Part shown: piece after piece, positions 1 through 9,081 of the stretch | Layout of the letters: each line of letters begins with the position of its first letter | Position numbering within the stretch: position 1 is the stretch's first letter | NCBI GenBank assembly: GCA_020635235.1 | Contig: JACKAF010000002.1 | Coordinates: 434,001 to 498,000, forward strand | Length of the DNA stretch: 64,000 nucleotides | Origin: Pseudobdellovibrionaceae bacterium | GTDB lineage: Bacteria; Bdellovibrionota; FAC87; UBA2466; JACKAF01 | Direction of reading: 5' to 3' | Program-made: the position numbers and the translations under genes | The notes under the pieces: model-generated | What the model saw: only the letters and a program-made list of their open reading frames with translations | What the model was told of the DNA's origin: nothing | The model's database searches: none

Positions 1-408
1 AAAAACAATCAGCCGGGTCAGAAAAAATGGAATATTGAGATAGGCTTGCTTCTCCGCCAGCACGGGATGGTGAAGAGCGGCCTCTGCGTGAGTCCACTCA
101 AAGAGAGTGTGTGCCCCGCCGAGAGAAGATAGTACGAGTAGCACTCCCCCAGGAATGAGAAAAGAACTCATGCACTCGGCCACGCTCTTGTAGGGGGCGA
201 GCCAAGCCGCACTACTCACCTCCGCAACGGCCAAAATAAAGGCTCCGAATAGGGCGGCACAGAGAAAATAAATCGCCCCGATGTGAAGGCTAATCCATAC
301 GTTCGTCGGTGAAAAAATGAATCCCAAAACCGTGGACAGGATTCCAGCTCCAACAAGAGTAAGAGCCCAGTTTCGGTACTTGCTTGGGAGCTGAAACAAG
401 TTACTCAT
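1..408 (-). CDS. actF: Alternative complex III subunit ActF, N-terminal part (runs off the left edge)
   Basis: Reading the minus strand from the ATG at 408-406 gives about 136 residues starting MSNLFQLPSKYRNWALTLVG, with several hydrophobic segments. This fits the N-terminus of ActF, the second polytopic quinol-side membrane subunit of alternative complex III. The rest lies outside the window. The start overlaps the last 8 bases of actE, the same style of coupling seen through the operon. In the family ActF pairs with ActC as an NrfD-like membrane subunit. The identification rests on gene order and on the hydrophobic N-terminus, because no diagnostic motif is inside the window. Confidence 0.8.
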   Translation of the reverse strand, partial: MSNLFQLPSKYRNWALTLVGAGILSTVLGFIFSPTNVWISLHIGAIYFLCAALFGAFILAVAEVSSAAWLAPYKSVAECMSSFLIPGGVLLVLSSLGGAHTLFEWTHAEAALHHPVLAEKQAYLNIPFFLTRLIVF

Positions 409-958
409 TCTTGCCAACTCCTCTCAGCCCATTGACATAGTGGACCAGCTTCCATCGGTCTTGGGGCAGAATTTGTAAAGCGTGCGGAGGCATGAGCCCG
501 GACCCTCGGGTAATGATGTGATAGAGCGCCCCGTCGGTAAGTTCCTTGATCCTTTTGGTAGAAAAAGAGGGAGGATTGGGAAATTTGGGAATGATAGGGC
601 CGTCCCCTTGTCCAGAGACTCCATGACAGACGAGGCACATGTGTTGATATACCTCCTTGCCACGGGCGAGCGCCTGGGCAGTCAGCGGAATTGGATTCTT
701 CAATTCTCGCGATGCCTTCGCGCGATCCTCGTCCGTAGACCCATAAGGATAGGGCTCGGTCCCCCGAGCAACGGTTCCTCGCACGGGAGGTAACATCGTC
801 TTTCCATCTGCCGTAAGAGGATTTTTCGAGTAGGGCTGGAAGGGAACCGAATGAACCATGTCGGGAAACACTTCAAAACCCTTCTCTTTGGGATCGTCGG
901 TACATCCCCCGAGAAGCATCACAGCTGCCAGGAACAACAATGAACATTCTCCCCTCAT
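401..958 (-). CDS. actE: ActE, monohaem cytochrome c lipoprotein of alternative complex III
   Basis: This 185-residue protein has a lipoprotein signal with the lipobox cysteine at residue 19 (LLGGC), so it should be anchored at the membrane facing the periplasm. One haem motif, CLVCH, lies at residues 108-112, and a likely axial methionine sits in GLMPPH near residue 156. In alternative complex III, ActE is the monohaem cytochrome c that passes electrons from the complex toward soluble carriers or a terminal enzyme. The ATG overlaps the actD stop as ATGA (958-955). The family is clear from haem type, length and position between actD and actF. Confidence 0.9.
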   Translation of the reverse strand: MRGECSLLFLAAVMLLGGCTDDPKEKGFEVFPDMVHSVPFQPYSKNPLTADGKTMLPPVRGTVARGTEPYPYGSTDEDRAKASRELKNPIPLTAQALARGKEVYQHMCLVCHGVSGQGDGPIIPKFPNPPSFSTKRIKELTDGALYHIITRGSGLMPPHALQILPQDRWKLVHYVNGLRGVGKNE

Positions 959-1479
959 ACTTCCTGCTCCTCATGCTGAATGTGAGAGGCTCCAAGTTCC
1001 TGCAAGATACAACTGAGATCCGCCGCATCTACTTTGGCCGCCTGATGCTCGACCGCAATCCAAAATCCATCGCTAGTCACATTTCGGTTGGGCGTGGCTG
1101 CCGTTTTTCCCGGATAGAGCCGACTTCGGAAAAAGAAGGCCGCAACACTGACTAGCCCTCCCAAAAGAACAGTCACCTCAAAAGTGACTGGGATGAAGGC
1201 GGGTATCGAAGCAAAGGGCTTTCCTCCCACGTTAATCGGCCAGTCTTGTGCCGAAGTCCAAATCTGGAACCACATCGAAACCAGACAGCCGATACTTGCG
1301 GCAACAAAGCAGACGATAGGCAAACGACTCCGTGTTTCTCCTAAGACTTCGTCCAGTCCATGCACCGGAAACGGCGTAAAGGCATCAATAAGCGAAATTC
1401 CCTGGCCTCTAAGTTCTTTAGCCGCATGAAGAAGCGCTTTTTCATCGGAAAAGGAAGCGTAGGTGACGGATCTAACCAT
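955..1479 (-). CDS. actD: ActD, DUF3341 membrane subunit of alternative complex III
   Basis: The protein has 174 residues with a soluble N-terminal part and two membrane segments, around residues 54-72 and 96-116. It matches the DUF3341/ActD family by length, topology and place in the cluster (C-D-E). Members are structural membrane subunits without cofactors. The motif FTPFPVHGLDE near residues 34-44 is typical of the family. The start overlaps the actC stop by 8 bases, and the stop overlaps the actE start as ATGA, so translation is probably coupled. No oddity was noticed. Confidence 0.88.
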   Translation of the reverse strand: MVRSVTYASFSDEKALLHAAKELRGQGISLIDAFTPFPVHGLDEVLGETRSRLPIVCFVAASIGCLVSMWFQIWTSAQDWPINVGGKPFASIPAFIPVTFEVTVLLGGLVSVAAFFFRSRLYPGKTAATPNRNVTSDGFWIAVEHQAAKVDAADLSCILQELGASHIQHEEQEV

Positions 1480-2854
1480 GTGTCACCTCCTTACCGTGTG
1501 CTTTGCCGTAATGAAGAACCCCTTTTACTTCGCTGATGGCAATCATCGGAAGAAACCGAAGGAAAAGGAGAAAGCAGGTAAAGAACAGTCCGAACGTTCC
1601 CAGAAAAGTGGCTTTCTCGACCCACGTCGGTGCGTAATCCGCCCAACTCGACGGCAAGTAATCGCGGTGAATAGAGGTGGTGATGATCACGAATCTTTCA
1701 AACCACATTCCGATATTGACGACGATGGACATTCCCAGCAGAAACAGAACGTTCAAGCGGAGACGTTTGATCCAAAGCAATTGAGGAAGAACCACATTGC
1801 ACGTTACCATCGTCCAAAAGGCCCAAGCGAAAGGGCCGGTCGCGCGGTTAATGAAAACAAAACGTTCGTAAGCATTCCCGCTGTACCAGGCCATGAAGAA
1901 CTCGGTGGAGTATGCGAGTGCCACCATGAGCCCAGTAAGCTGCAACACCTTACACATCATCTGGAGATGGCCATCCGTAATGTAGGAATCAAGTTTCATC
2001 ACCTTTCGGGTGAGGATCATTAGGGTGAGCACCATTGCAAATCCAGAAAACACCGCCCCCGCGACAAAATAGGGTGGGAACAAAGTAGCGTGCCAGCCCG
2101 GGATCACCGCCGTGGCAAAATCCATACTCACGATAGAATGGACGCTCACCACCAAGGGTGTCGCTAGCCCTGCGAGAATCAGGCAAAGGGTCTCGTAGCG
2201 TGCCCACGTTCGTGCGGATCCGTTCCAGCCGAGACTAAACACTCCACATAGCTTTCGTTTGAATGCCGAGGACGAGTGATCTCGCATCGTCGCCAAATCC
2301 GGAATAAGACCGATAAACCAAAACACGAGCGAGATCGTAAAGTAGGTGCTGATGGCAAATACGTCCCAAAGTAGCGGCGAACGAAAGTTTACCCAAAGCG
2401 GACCGCGAGTGTTCGGGTAGGGAAATACCCAAAATGCAAGCCACGGGCGTCCCATGTGGATCACGGGGAAAATCGCTGCACAGATGACTGCAAAAATCGT
2501 CATTGCCTCTGCGGCACGATTGATCGACGTCCTCCATTTCTGTCGGAAAAGCAGCAGAATAGCGGAAATGAGGGTGCCCGCATGACCAATTCCCACCCAG
2601 AAAACGAAATTCGTAATATCCCACGCCCATCCTACGGTTTTATTCAAACCCCAGGTTCCTATGCCCGTGGCGATCTGGTACCAGACGGTTGCGGCACCAA
2701 AAACGAGGCACGTAGCGGCCACCATCAGGCAGACGAACCATCCCTTTGTTGGCCGAGCCTCAATGGGCCGTAAGACATCTTGAGTGACATCGCCATACGA
2801 TTTATCTCCGATGACAAGAGGCTTTCTGGTGCTGGAAATCGGTGTGTGACTCAT
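1472..2854 (-). CDS. actC: ActC, NrfD/PsrC-like quinol-binding membrane subunit
   Basis: This 460-residue polytopic protein has about ten hydrophobic segments and is of the NrfD/PsrC family. In alternative complex III, ActC forms the quinol site that feeds electrons to the iron-sulfur clusters of ActB. The conserved stretch WDITNFVFWVGIGHAGTLIS lies near residues 78-97. The ATG overlaps the actB stop as ATGA (2854-2851), and the gene is followed at once by actD. Length and context agree with the family. I see no truncation. Confidence 0.9.
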   Translation of the reverse strand: MSHTPISSTRKPLVIGDKSYGDVTQDVLRPIEARPTKGWFVCLMVAATCLVFGAATVWYQIATGIGTWGLNKTVGWAWDITNFVFWVGIGHAGTLISAILLLFRQKWRTSINRAAEAMTIFAVICAAIFPVIHMGRPWLAFWVFPYPNTRGPLWVNFRSPLLWDVFAISTYFTISLVFWFIGLIPDLATMRDHSSSAFKRKLCGVFSLGWNGSARTWARYETLCLILAGLATPLVVSVHSIVSMDFATAVIPGWHATLFPPYFVAGAVFSGFAMVLTLMILTRKVMKLDSYITDGHLQMMCKVLQLTGLMVALAYSTEFFMAWYSGNAYERFVFINRATGPFAWAFWTMVTCNVVLPQLLWIKRLRLNVLFLLGMSIVVNIGMWFERFVIITTSIHRDYLPSSWADYAPTWVEKATFLGTFGLFFTCFLLFLRFLPMIAISEVKGVLHYGKAHGKEVTHG

Positions 2855-5772
2855 AACGGATTCCTCACCTTCGGAAGGAAGGACACCCGCGGGCGAACAT
2901 TCAATTCTTCAAGCAGCTGGTAACCTTTTTGATGCTCAAGAAGTTTGGACACTTCGCTATTGGGATCGGCGAGATCACCAAAGACAATGGCATCGGACGG
3001 GCAACTTTGCTGGCAGGCAACTTTGAAATCACCCTCCGCGACCTTTCGCCCCTCCTTTTTCGCCTTAAGTCTGCCCTCCTGAATTCGCTGAATACAAAAG
3101 GAACATTTCTCCATGACCCCACGGGACCGGACAACGATATCGGGGTTGAGCGCCATACGCCCCCACGCATCGTCGTGACTGTAATCGAACCAGTTGAACC
3201 GCCTGACCTTGTAGGGGCAGTTGTTTGCGCAATAGCGGGTACCCACGCAACGGTTATAAACTTGTTGGTTTAAACCATCGGAACTGTGCACGGTCGCAAG
3301 AACGGGGCAGACAGTTTCGCAGGGTGCATTTTCACAATGCTGGCAAAGGATCGGCTGATGCACAACCGAAGGGTTGGATTCGTTTCCTGAATAATAGCGA
3401 TCGAGTCGAATCCAATGCATCTCTCGTCGTTTCAATACCTCTTCACGTCCCACCACCGGGACATTGTTTTCTGCCTGGCAACTGATCACGCAAGCCGAAC
3501 AACCAGTGCACTTGGAAAGGTCAATGGCCATTCCCCATCGATTCTCCCCGGGCTTGTGCTCTGGCCACATGGAAGGATGCTCTTTCTCAGTGGAATGTGC
3601 TGCGGTCTTTGTTCCGAGTGCTTCTGCCTTACTGATCTCTCGTACTAGGTCGCGCCCTTCCATCACGTGGTGGGTTTGCGTCAGGGCGAGTTCATAATGT
3701 CCGGAGGCTTTGGTGATCTGAACGCCGCGCTGGATCCGTTGATAGTTACCGCCAACAAAAGCAACGAAGGGGTAGGCATTTTTGCCAACACCAAGCCCCG
3801 CCTTCCCGCATTCCGTTCTCCCATATCCAACAGCTATGGCCACCGTATTGCCACCCAAACCCGGCTGAACAAGAACGGGAAGGGTCAACTTGATGTTTCC
3901 TTTTTGCACGGAAATCAAATCCCCAGTTTTCACGCCGTTCTTAGAAGCGGTTTCCGGGGAAAGTTGGGCGTAGTTATCCCAGGTGACTTTAGTGATCGGG
4001 TCCGGGAGCTCGTGAAGCCAAGGATTATTAGCATGCCGCCCATCTCGGATTCCGGTCTTCTGATAAAGAATAAGGTCCAAGCCTTCGCTTTTTCCGGTAT
4101 CTAAAACCAATCGGGGGTTCTTAAAGACGGGCTTCGCATTGGAAGCTCCGCCTACGTCAATCCCCCCATCATGAACGGCTTGACTCCAAAACCCTTCGAA
4201 AAGAAGCTGTCGCTTTTGACGCGCAAAAATCTGCGCTTTCCAATGCGATCGAATGAAATCGTAATAATCTAAAGTCTCACCGGCCCACCGTAAGAGACTC
4301 TCTTGAAACATGCGCGTGGCGCGCAGTGGCTGAATAGTAGGTTGGGTCAACCCATACTTGCCGCCACCTAAAGAGTGATCATTCCAGGACTCCAAGAAGT
4401 GATTTCCTGGGCAAATATAGTGTGCGCTCTTCGAGGTTTCGTTAGGCGCTTCGGCAAGGGAGATGTGTAACGGAACTTTCGAGACGCCATTTTGCCAGCG
4501 CTCCGTTGAGTAATAAGCGTGGCCGGGATTCGCATCGACGCTGAGTAGCGCCGAAACTTTCCCGCCTACCATGTCGGACACCAGATTTTCGAAACGGCCG
4601 TCCGCCGCTACCGCGACTTCTCCGGCCGGCATCAGCTTTACGGAACGCCCGATGTTTCCCAAGAGTTCATTGATTGTGTTTACAGCCATCTGATCATCCA
4701 CTCGGTTTGACCCCGAGAGGACGAGCGATTTTCCTTTGGCCTTCCACAGATCGGCGGCGACCGTTCGAACCGTGGCCAACAAACGCCCGTCCATCTGTAC
4801 GGCCGGCGACTCAATCGATCTCCCCGAGAGCTTGGAGACTTCCTGAAGCAAAGTTGCTAAAACGAGCGCTTCTTCACCTGCGGCCACGGGAACTCTGAGA
4901 TCAGCGTTACTTCCCGCGACACTCATCAGCGCTTCAACTTGAACATGCCGAAGCATCGCCCCCTTTCGCTTGCTTACATCTCTTTGAACGGAATAAGCTT
5001 TTGCAAAGGCGACGGGCCCGTACCAGCTGCCCAAGAAATCGGCCCCTATACTGACCAATGTCTCAACATCAGAAAGCGAATATTCTGGAATGGCGCGGAC
5101 GCCGTGCGTTTTCTCGAAAGATTCAAATAGCGCGCTATAGGAAAAGGGTTCGAAGGGGACATGTTCACAGTTTGGGTATTTCTCTCGAAACCTCGCTATG
5201 ACCGCCAAAGTCGACGGGCTTGAGACCCGGCCCGTAATCAGAACGATCTTTCCTTTGGCGCTAGCGGTACGAAGTAGCCCGGGAATCTGACCATCGATTT
5301 CCGCCCAGGTAGTTGGTTTTCCTTCCGCCAAGGGTTGAACAAACCGAGCGGAATCGTAGAGAGAGAGTACGGTTGCTTGCCCTACAGCGCAGACACCTCC
5401 GCGTGAGTGCGGAGAATCGGGGTTTCCTTCAACCTTGATTGGGCGACCTTCACGCGTCTTCACGAGCAAACCGCAGGCGGCCTCGCACCCCCCACAAGTA
5501 GAAGCGTACCAATTTGCCACGCCCGGTACCGTACCTTCCTCGCGATTCAGAAATCCAAGCGCCTTGGTCACGGGAATCTTATTGCAAGAAGTAAGCGCGG
5601 GGATGGCAACCGAAAATCCGAGAACAGTAAGGAACTCTCTGCGGGATTTTTTCGCATTAACAACTTCGAACAGCTCTTCGACAAAGCCACTCGGGAATTC
5701 ATCGGTGCCAGAAACATTCTGGCTGTCGATGCTTTGCCAGTACTTTGGCGCGTCTTTTATTTTATCGTCCAT
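2851..5772 (-). CDS. actB: ActB, iron-sulfur subunit (fused molybdopterin-oxidoreductase-like and ferredoxin-like domains)
   Basis: I prefer the ATG at 5772 (MDDKIKDAP), because the longer frame to 5808 would overlap actA. The N-terminal part has a Tat-type motif SRREFL followed by a hydrophobic stretch, so the folded protein is probably exported. The large first domain resembles molybdopterin oxidoreductases; it starts with CGGCEAACGLL and a fourth cysteine in GGVCAVG. The C-terminal third is a ferredoxin-like domain with CTGCSACVISC, CENAPCETVC, CVGTRYCANNC and CSFC...CQQSC. In the family, ActB carries the cluster relay between quinol and the haem subunits. The fused architecture and about 970-residue length are normal for ActB. 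Confidence 0.92.
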   Translation of the reverse strand: MDDKIKDAPKYWQSIDSQNVSGTDEFPSGFVEELFEVVNAKKSRREFLTVLGFSVAIPALTSCNKIPVTKALGFLNREEGTVPGVANWYASTCGGCEAACGLLVKTREGRPIKVEGNPDSPHSRGGVCAVGQATVLSLYDSARFVQPLAEGKPTTWAEIDGQIPGLLRTASAKGKIVLITGRVSSPSTLAVIARFREKYPNCEHVPFEPFSYSALFESFEKTHGVRAIPEYSLSDVETLVSIGADFLGSWYGPVAFAKAYSVQRDVSKRKGAMLRHVQVEALMSVAGSNADLRVPVAAGEEALVLATLLQEVSKLSGRSIESPAVQMDGRLLATVRTVAADLWKAKGKSLVLSGSNRVDDQMAVNTINELLGNIGRSVKLMPAGEVAVAADGRFENLVSDMVGGKVSALLSVDANPGHAYYSTERWQNGVSKVPLHISLAEAPNETSKSAHYICPGNHFLESWNDHSLGGGKYGLTQPTIQPLRATRMFQESLLRWAGETLDYYDFIRSHWKAQIFARQKRQLLFEGFWSQAVHDGGIDVGGASNAKPVFKNPRLVLDTGKSEGLDLILYQKTGIRDGRHANNPWLHELPDPITKVTWDNYAQLSPETASKNGVKTGDLISVQKGNIKLTLPVLVQPGLGGNTVAIAVGYGRTECGKAGLGVGKNAYPFVAFVGGNYQRIQRGVQITKASGHYELALTQTHHVMEGRDLVREISKAEALGTKTAAHSTEKEHPSMWPEHKPGENRWGMAIDLSKCTGCSACVISCQAENNVPVVGREEVLKRREMHWIRLDRYYSGNESNPSVVHQPILCQHCENAPCETVCPVLATVHSSDGLNQQVYNRCVGTRYCANNCPYKVRRFNWFDYSHDDAWGRMALNPDIVVRSRGVMEKCSFCIQRIQEGRLKAKKEGRKVAEGDFKVACQQSCPSDAIVFGDLADPNSEVSKLLEHQKGYQLLEELNVRPRVSFLPKVRNPL

Positions 5773-5786
5773 TGTTCCCATCCACT

Positions 5787-6332
5787 CTAATAATGGCATC
5801 TGGCACAATCGCCTCCTGTCGCGGTCTTGACGTCATGGGGAGGGGCATTTCCCATATCCCGATGACAGTTGAGGCACCATCCCATCGTTAGAGAAGAGTG
5901 CTGTCGCATTCGGGTCATCGATTCGACAGGCCCGTGGCATTGCTGGCAATTGACTCCCCCTCGGACGTGCTCGCTGTGGTTGAAATAAACAAACGCGGGG
6001 AGTTCATGCACGCGGACCCACTCCACAGGCCGGTCACTTGCGATCGCTTCTCTTAGCTTCCCGATCTCTGGGGAGTCTTTCCTAATTTGGTCATGGCAGT
6101 TCATGCAAAGTTGCGTCGGGGGAATCCCCGCTATCCGTCCACGCTCGGAAGCGAAGTGACAATAACGGCAATCGATCTTGTTTTCCCCGGCGTGAATCTT
6201 GTGCGAAAACGGAATTGGCTGGTCCGGCTCGTATCCTTGGGTATTGCCAATTTTCTTCGCTTGCACAACGGCGAGCTCAATTAAGAGCCCTATGACCGTC
6301 AAAGCCAGCAAACCTGTGACAATCTTTTTCAT
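5787..6332 (-). CDS. actA: ActA, pentahaem cytochrome c of alternative complex III
   Basis: The start is the ATG at 6332, which overlaps the narI stop as ATGA and gives MKKIVTGLLALTV, an N-terminal membrane anchor. The 181-residue product has five haem motifs: CRYCH, CMNCH, CQQCH, CLNCH and CARCH, the number expected for ActA. Its role is electron transfer from the ActB clusters to ActE. The direct overlap with narI is the key observation: complex III genes begin inside the same transcription unit as the nitrate reductase. The longer frame to 6389 would start inside narI and adds a hydrophilic tail, so I reject it. Confidence 0.93.
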   Translation of the reverse strand: MKKIVTGLLALTVIGLLIELAVVQAKKIGNTQGYEPDQPIPFSHKIHAGENKIDCRYCHFASERGRIAGIPPTQLCMNCHDQIRKDSPEIGKLREAIASDRPVEWVRVHELPAFVYFNHSEHVRGGVNCQQCHGPVESMTRMRQHSSLTMGWCLNCHRDMGNAPPHDVKTATGGDCARCHY

Positions 6333-7015
6333 ACTTTGCGAATCTTCTTCCGATCCCAATTCCAGATAACGACCTGCCACGATCTCCACACGTATGACAC
6401 TGGCAGAACCAAGAAGTGAACAAGCCGGGTAAAAGGTAATACCGCGATCAAACAGTACGCATTAGCGATGTGTAGCTTCACCACCCATGGCATCGGCGCG
6501 ATGTATTCCAAATTCGGTTTCAGAACGAAAAGCGAGCGCAAATAAGGCACTAACGCGCTTGCGTACCAGCTGGAGCCCCAGCGGTACTTAACGGCGATAT
6601 AGATTCCCGAGAACGTTTGAATAAGCAGCAGAAAGAGAACAAACAAATCCATTTTCGCCGTCACGGCCCAAACGCGATCGTTGGTAAATCTCCTCCTGAT
6701 GAGAACTAACAGCCCAACCAGCGCCATCAATCCAAACGTAAGAGCGGTGACCTCGAGAATGAGGCGCCGCACGGGAACCTCATTAAAGAGTAGAACCTCT
6801 TTAGGAAAAAGAAACCCAACAACGTGGCCGACTAGCACGAAAAGTATCCCGTAGTGCCACGGCTGCGAGCCCCAAAAAAGCTCTCTCCCCTCAAGGAATT
6901 CCGACGACAAGGAGGAAAACTTATAGCTACCGCTAAAGTAGCGGTAGAAAGAGACTGCTATTTCTAGAACCAGGGCTACGTAGGGAAATATGACAAAAAG
7001 TGCAAGATCAAACAT
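6329..7015 (-). CDS. narI: NarI, cytochrome b (gamma) subunit of respiratory nitrate reductase
   Basis: This 228-residue membrane protein has about five transmembrane segments and the NarI haem-ligand pattern: WHYGILFVLVGHVVG near the middle of the first half and WVVKLHIANAY with TRLVHFLVLP near the C-terminus. NarI anchors NarGH to the inner face of the membrane and oxidises quinol through two b haems. The start overlaps narJ by 8 bases and the stop overlaps actA. The length equals that of typical NarI, and the histidine ligands are all present, so quinol oxidation by Nar itself should still be possible. Confidence 0.93.
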   Translation of the reverse strand: MFDLALFVIFPYVALVLEIAVSFYRYFSGSYKFSSLSSEFLEGRELFWGSQPWHYGILFVLVGHVVGFLFPKEVLLFNEVPVRRLILEVTALTFGLMALVGLLVLIRRRFTNDRVWAVTAKMDLFVLFLLLIQTFSGIYIAVKYRWGSSWYASALVPYLRSLFVLKPNLEYIAPMPWVVKLHIANAYCLIAVLPFTRLVHFLVLPVSYVWRSWQVVIWNWDRKKIRKV

Positions 7016-7589
7016 GCATCACCTCCTCGATCTGAGCCGAGTAGTCGGGCTGCACAGGGAATTCGATTCGGGGTCCGAAATCGGTTTCCAAGACGGAGGC
7101 CGTAACTCTGAGGCTAGACCGATAAACATTCGATGACGTCTCGGGAAAACTAGCGATCATTTTCTCTATCGCCGGAAGGAGCAATCGGCGCGCAAGTTCC
7201 GTGCGCTCCTCGCTATCATTCATTTTTGGCAGCAGCCGAAGTAGAACCGGCAAATGGTCGGCAAGCTCCGTCCCGACCGGCACTCCGGCCTCCCGCTGGA
7301 CTCGAGATAGTTCAACTAACAGTGCGCCACGCTTGTAGTCCTCACCAAAAAGCTGATAACCGACATCGAGGTGACAAACGGCGTTTATGTCGAAAGTGCT
7401 GGTGTAGGCTTCTTCAAGACGAGCGGCGTCAGATGTTGAAGCAAACTGTAACATCTCGGTAAAGTAAGGCCTGATTTCGGGGAAATCAGCCTTCAGAGTG
7501 TCTGCGCACTTCGCGACCGTAATTGCGTACTCGCTTTGCGGATAGGAGAGCGTTTCGGCAAGATAGGAATAGATGTTGGTGTTTTTCAT
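7008..7589 (-). CDS. narJ: NarJ, nitrate reductase assembly chaperone
   Basis: This 193-residue soluble protein is of the NarJ/TorD-like family, recognised by LAETLSYP at the N-terminus and by AVCHLDVGYQLFGEDYKRG near the middle. NarJ is a cytoplasmic chaperone that binds apo-NarG and supports cofactor insertion and membrane docking. It lies between narH (2-base gap) and narI (8-base overlap), the canonical order. It has no signal peptide and is not part of the final enzyme. Confidence 0.92.
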   Translation of the reverse strand: MKNTNIYSYLAETLSYPQSEYAITVAKCADTLKADFPEIRPYFTEMLQFASTSDAARLEEAYTSTFDINAVCHLDVGYQLFGEDYKRGALLVELSRVQREAGVPVGTELADHLPVLLRLLPKMNDSEERTELARRLLLPAIEKMIASFPETSSNVYRSSLRVTASVLETDFGPRIEFPVQPDYSAQIEEVMHV

Positions 7590-7591
7590 AA

Positions 7592-9073
7592 TTACATCCG
7601 CTCCGGTCGGTCTCGGAAGCCAAAGCCGAGATCTCCAGGCTTCACTAGTTCCATTCCTTCCATTGCGAGGGCTTCTTCTCGATGCGATGGCGGAATCACA
7701 AAACGGTCTTCTAAGGTCGCAAGTGCGGTCAGTGTGTAAATGTCTTCGGCTACGGCGCGAGTGAGCCCAGCTTCTTTCAACGCCATTTCGGCCCCTTGTA
7801 TATCCCCCACCGTTTCGGAACGTCGGTAGATTCTAACGGCCATCATCTTTTTAAGGACCTCCCGCACCATCCCCTCATTTCCGGCGGTGAAAAGCGAGGC
7901 GAGGTATTTGACGGGCAATCGAGCCTTGTCAATCGTCGAAAAATAATCGGCGCAGGATGTGTCATAGACATCGAGATTCATTTTTCCCAAAATGGGAAGA
8001 AGGGGCGGGACATAAAAGAGCATGGGGAGAGTGCGATACTCCGGATGCAAGGGAAGCCCCATCTTCCACTCCTTTACGAAACGGAAAACAGGGGACTTTT
8101 GAGCCGACTCGATCACACTGTCGTGAATTCCGTTCTTTCTCGCCTCGTAAATTACCTTCGGATCGCGGGGGTCTAGAATCATGTCCCGCTGGGCTTCGAC
8201 CAATTGATCCTCATCCAGATGAACGACGTCCTTCATCTTATCTGCGTCATAGAGCAGAACGCCTAAGTAACGGATTCTGCCGACACAGGAGTGCATGCAC
8301 GCGGGGATCTCTCCAGCCTCAATTCTGGGGTAACACAACAGGCACTTTTCGGATTTTCCGGTCGACCAGTTGTAGAAAACCTTCTTGTAAGGACAACCCG
8401 TCACGCACATGCGCCAGCCGCGGCATTTTTCTTGGTTGATAAGCACGATGCCGTCTTCGCCGCGCTTGTAAATGGCCCCAGAGGGGCAGCTCGCGACGCA
8501 AGAAGGGTTTAAGCAGTGATTACAAATTCTCGGTAGATACATCATTACCAGCTTCTCTACCTTGAATAGATCCTCCTGTTCCTGCGCGTTTAGCTTCTCA
8601 AGATTGGGATCTTTTCGTGCATAGAGCGGAGAACCACCCAGATCATCATCCCAGTTAGGCCCCGACTTTATCTCGATGGCCTTCCCCGTAATTTGGGAGA
8701 TGGGTTGTGCTACCGGCTGATCATTTCCCTCCGGGGCATTGAATAAGTCTTCGTACTTATAAGTCCAGGGTTCGTAATAGTCGTCGATGATGGGAAGATT
8801 GGGGTTGTGAAAGATGTTTTTCAGCCCTCGAAATTTTCCGGCCCCTTTGAGATCAATTGAATTTCCTTCCTTAACCCAACCACCTTTGTAGTCCTCTTGA
8901 TTCTCCCAACGATGCGGGAAGCCGGTGCCCGGTTTCGTCTCTACGTTGTTCCACCACATGTATTCGGCGCCCTTGCGATCGGTCCACAGGTTCTTGCAGG
9001 CGATCGAGCAGGTATGGCAACCGATGCATTTATCTAGGTGAAACAGGATTGAAATCTGTGATCGGACGTCCAT
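7592..9073 (-). CDS. narH: NarH, iron-sulfur (beta) subunit of respiratory nitrate reductase
   Basis: The 493 residues open with FHLDKCIGCHTCSIACKN. Further clusters follow: CNHCLNPSCVASCPSGA, CRGWRMCVTGCPYKK and CLLCYPRIEAGEIPAC. The tryptophan in CRGWRMC replaces a cysteine, the signature of the [3Fe-4S] cluster of NarH. The protein relays electrons from NarI haems to NarG on the cytoplasmic side. An 8-base gap separates it from narG. Length and motifs are standard. Confidence 0.95.
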   Translation of the reverse strand: MDVRSQISILFHLDKCIGCHTCSIACKNLWTDRKGAEYMWWNNVETKPGTGFPHRWENQEDYKGGWVKEGNSIDLKGAGKFRGLKNIFHNPNLPIIDDYYEPWTYKYEDLFNAPEGNDQPVAQPISQITGKAIEIKSGPNWDDDLGGSPLYARKDPNLEKLNAQEQEDLFKVEKLVMMYLPRICNHCLNPSCVASCPSGAIYKRGEDGIVLINQEKCRGWRMCVTGCPYKKVFYNWSTGKSEKCLLCYPRIEAGEIPACMHSCVGRIRYLGVLLYDADKMKDVVHLDEDQLVEAQRDMILDPRDPKVIYEARKNGIHDSVIESAQKSPVFRFVKEWKMGLPLHPEYRTLPMLFYVPPLLPILGKMNLDVYDTSCADYFSTIDKARLPVKYLASLFTAGNEGMVREVLKKMMAVRIYRRSETVGDIQGAEMALKEAGLTRAVAEDIYTLTALATLEDRFVIPPSHREEALAMEGMELVKPGDLGFGFRDRPERM

Positions 9074-9081
9074 TTGTTCTC

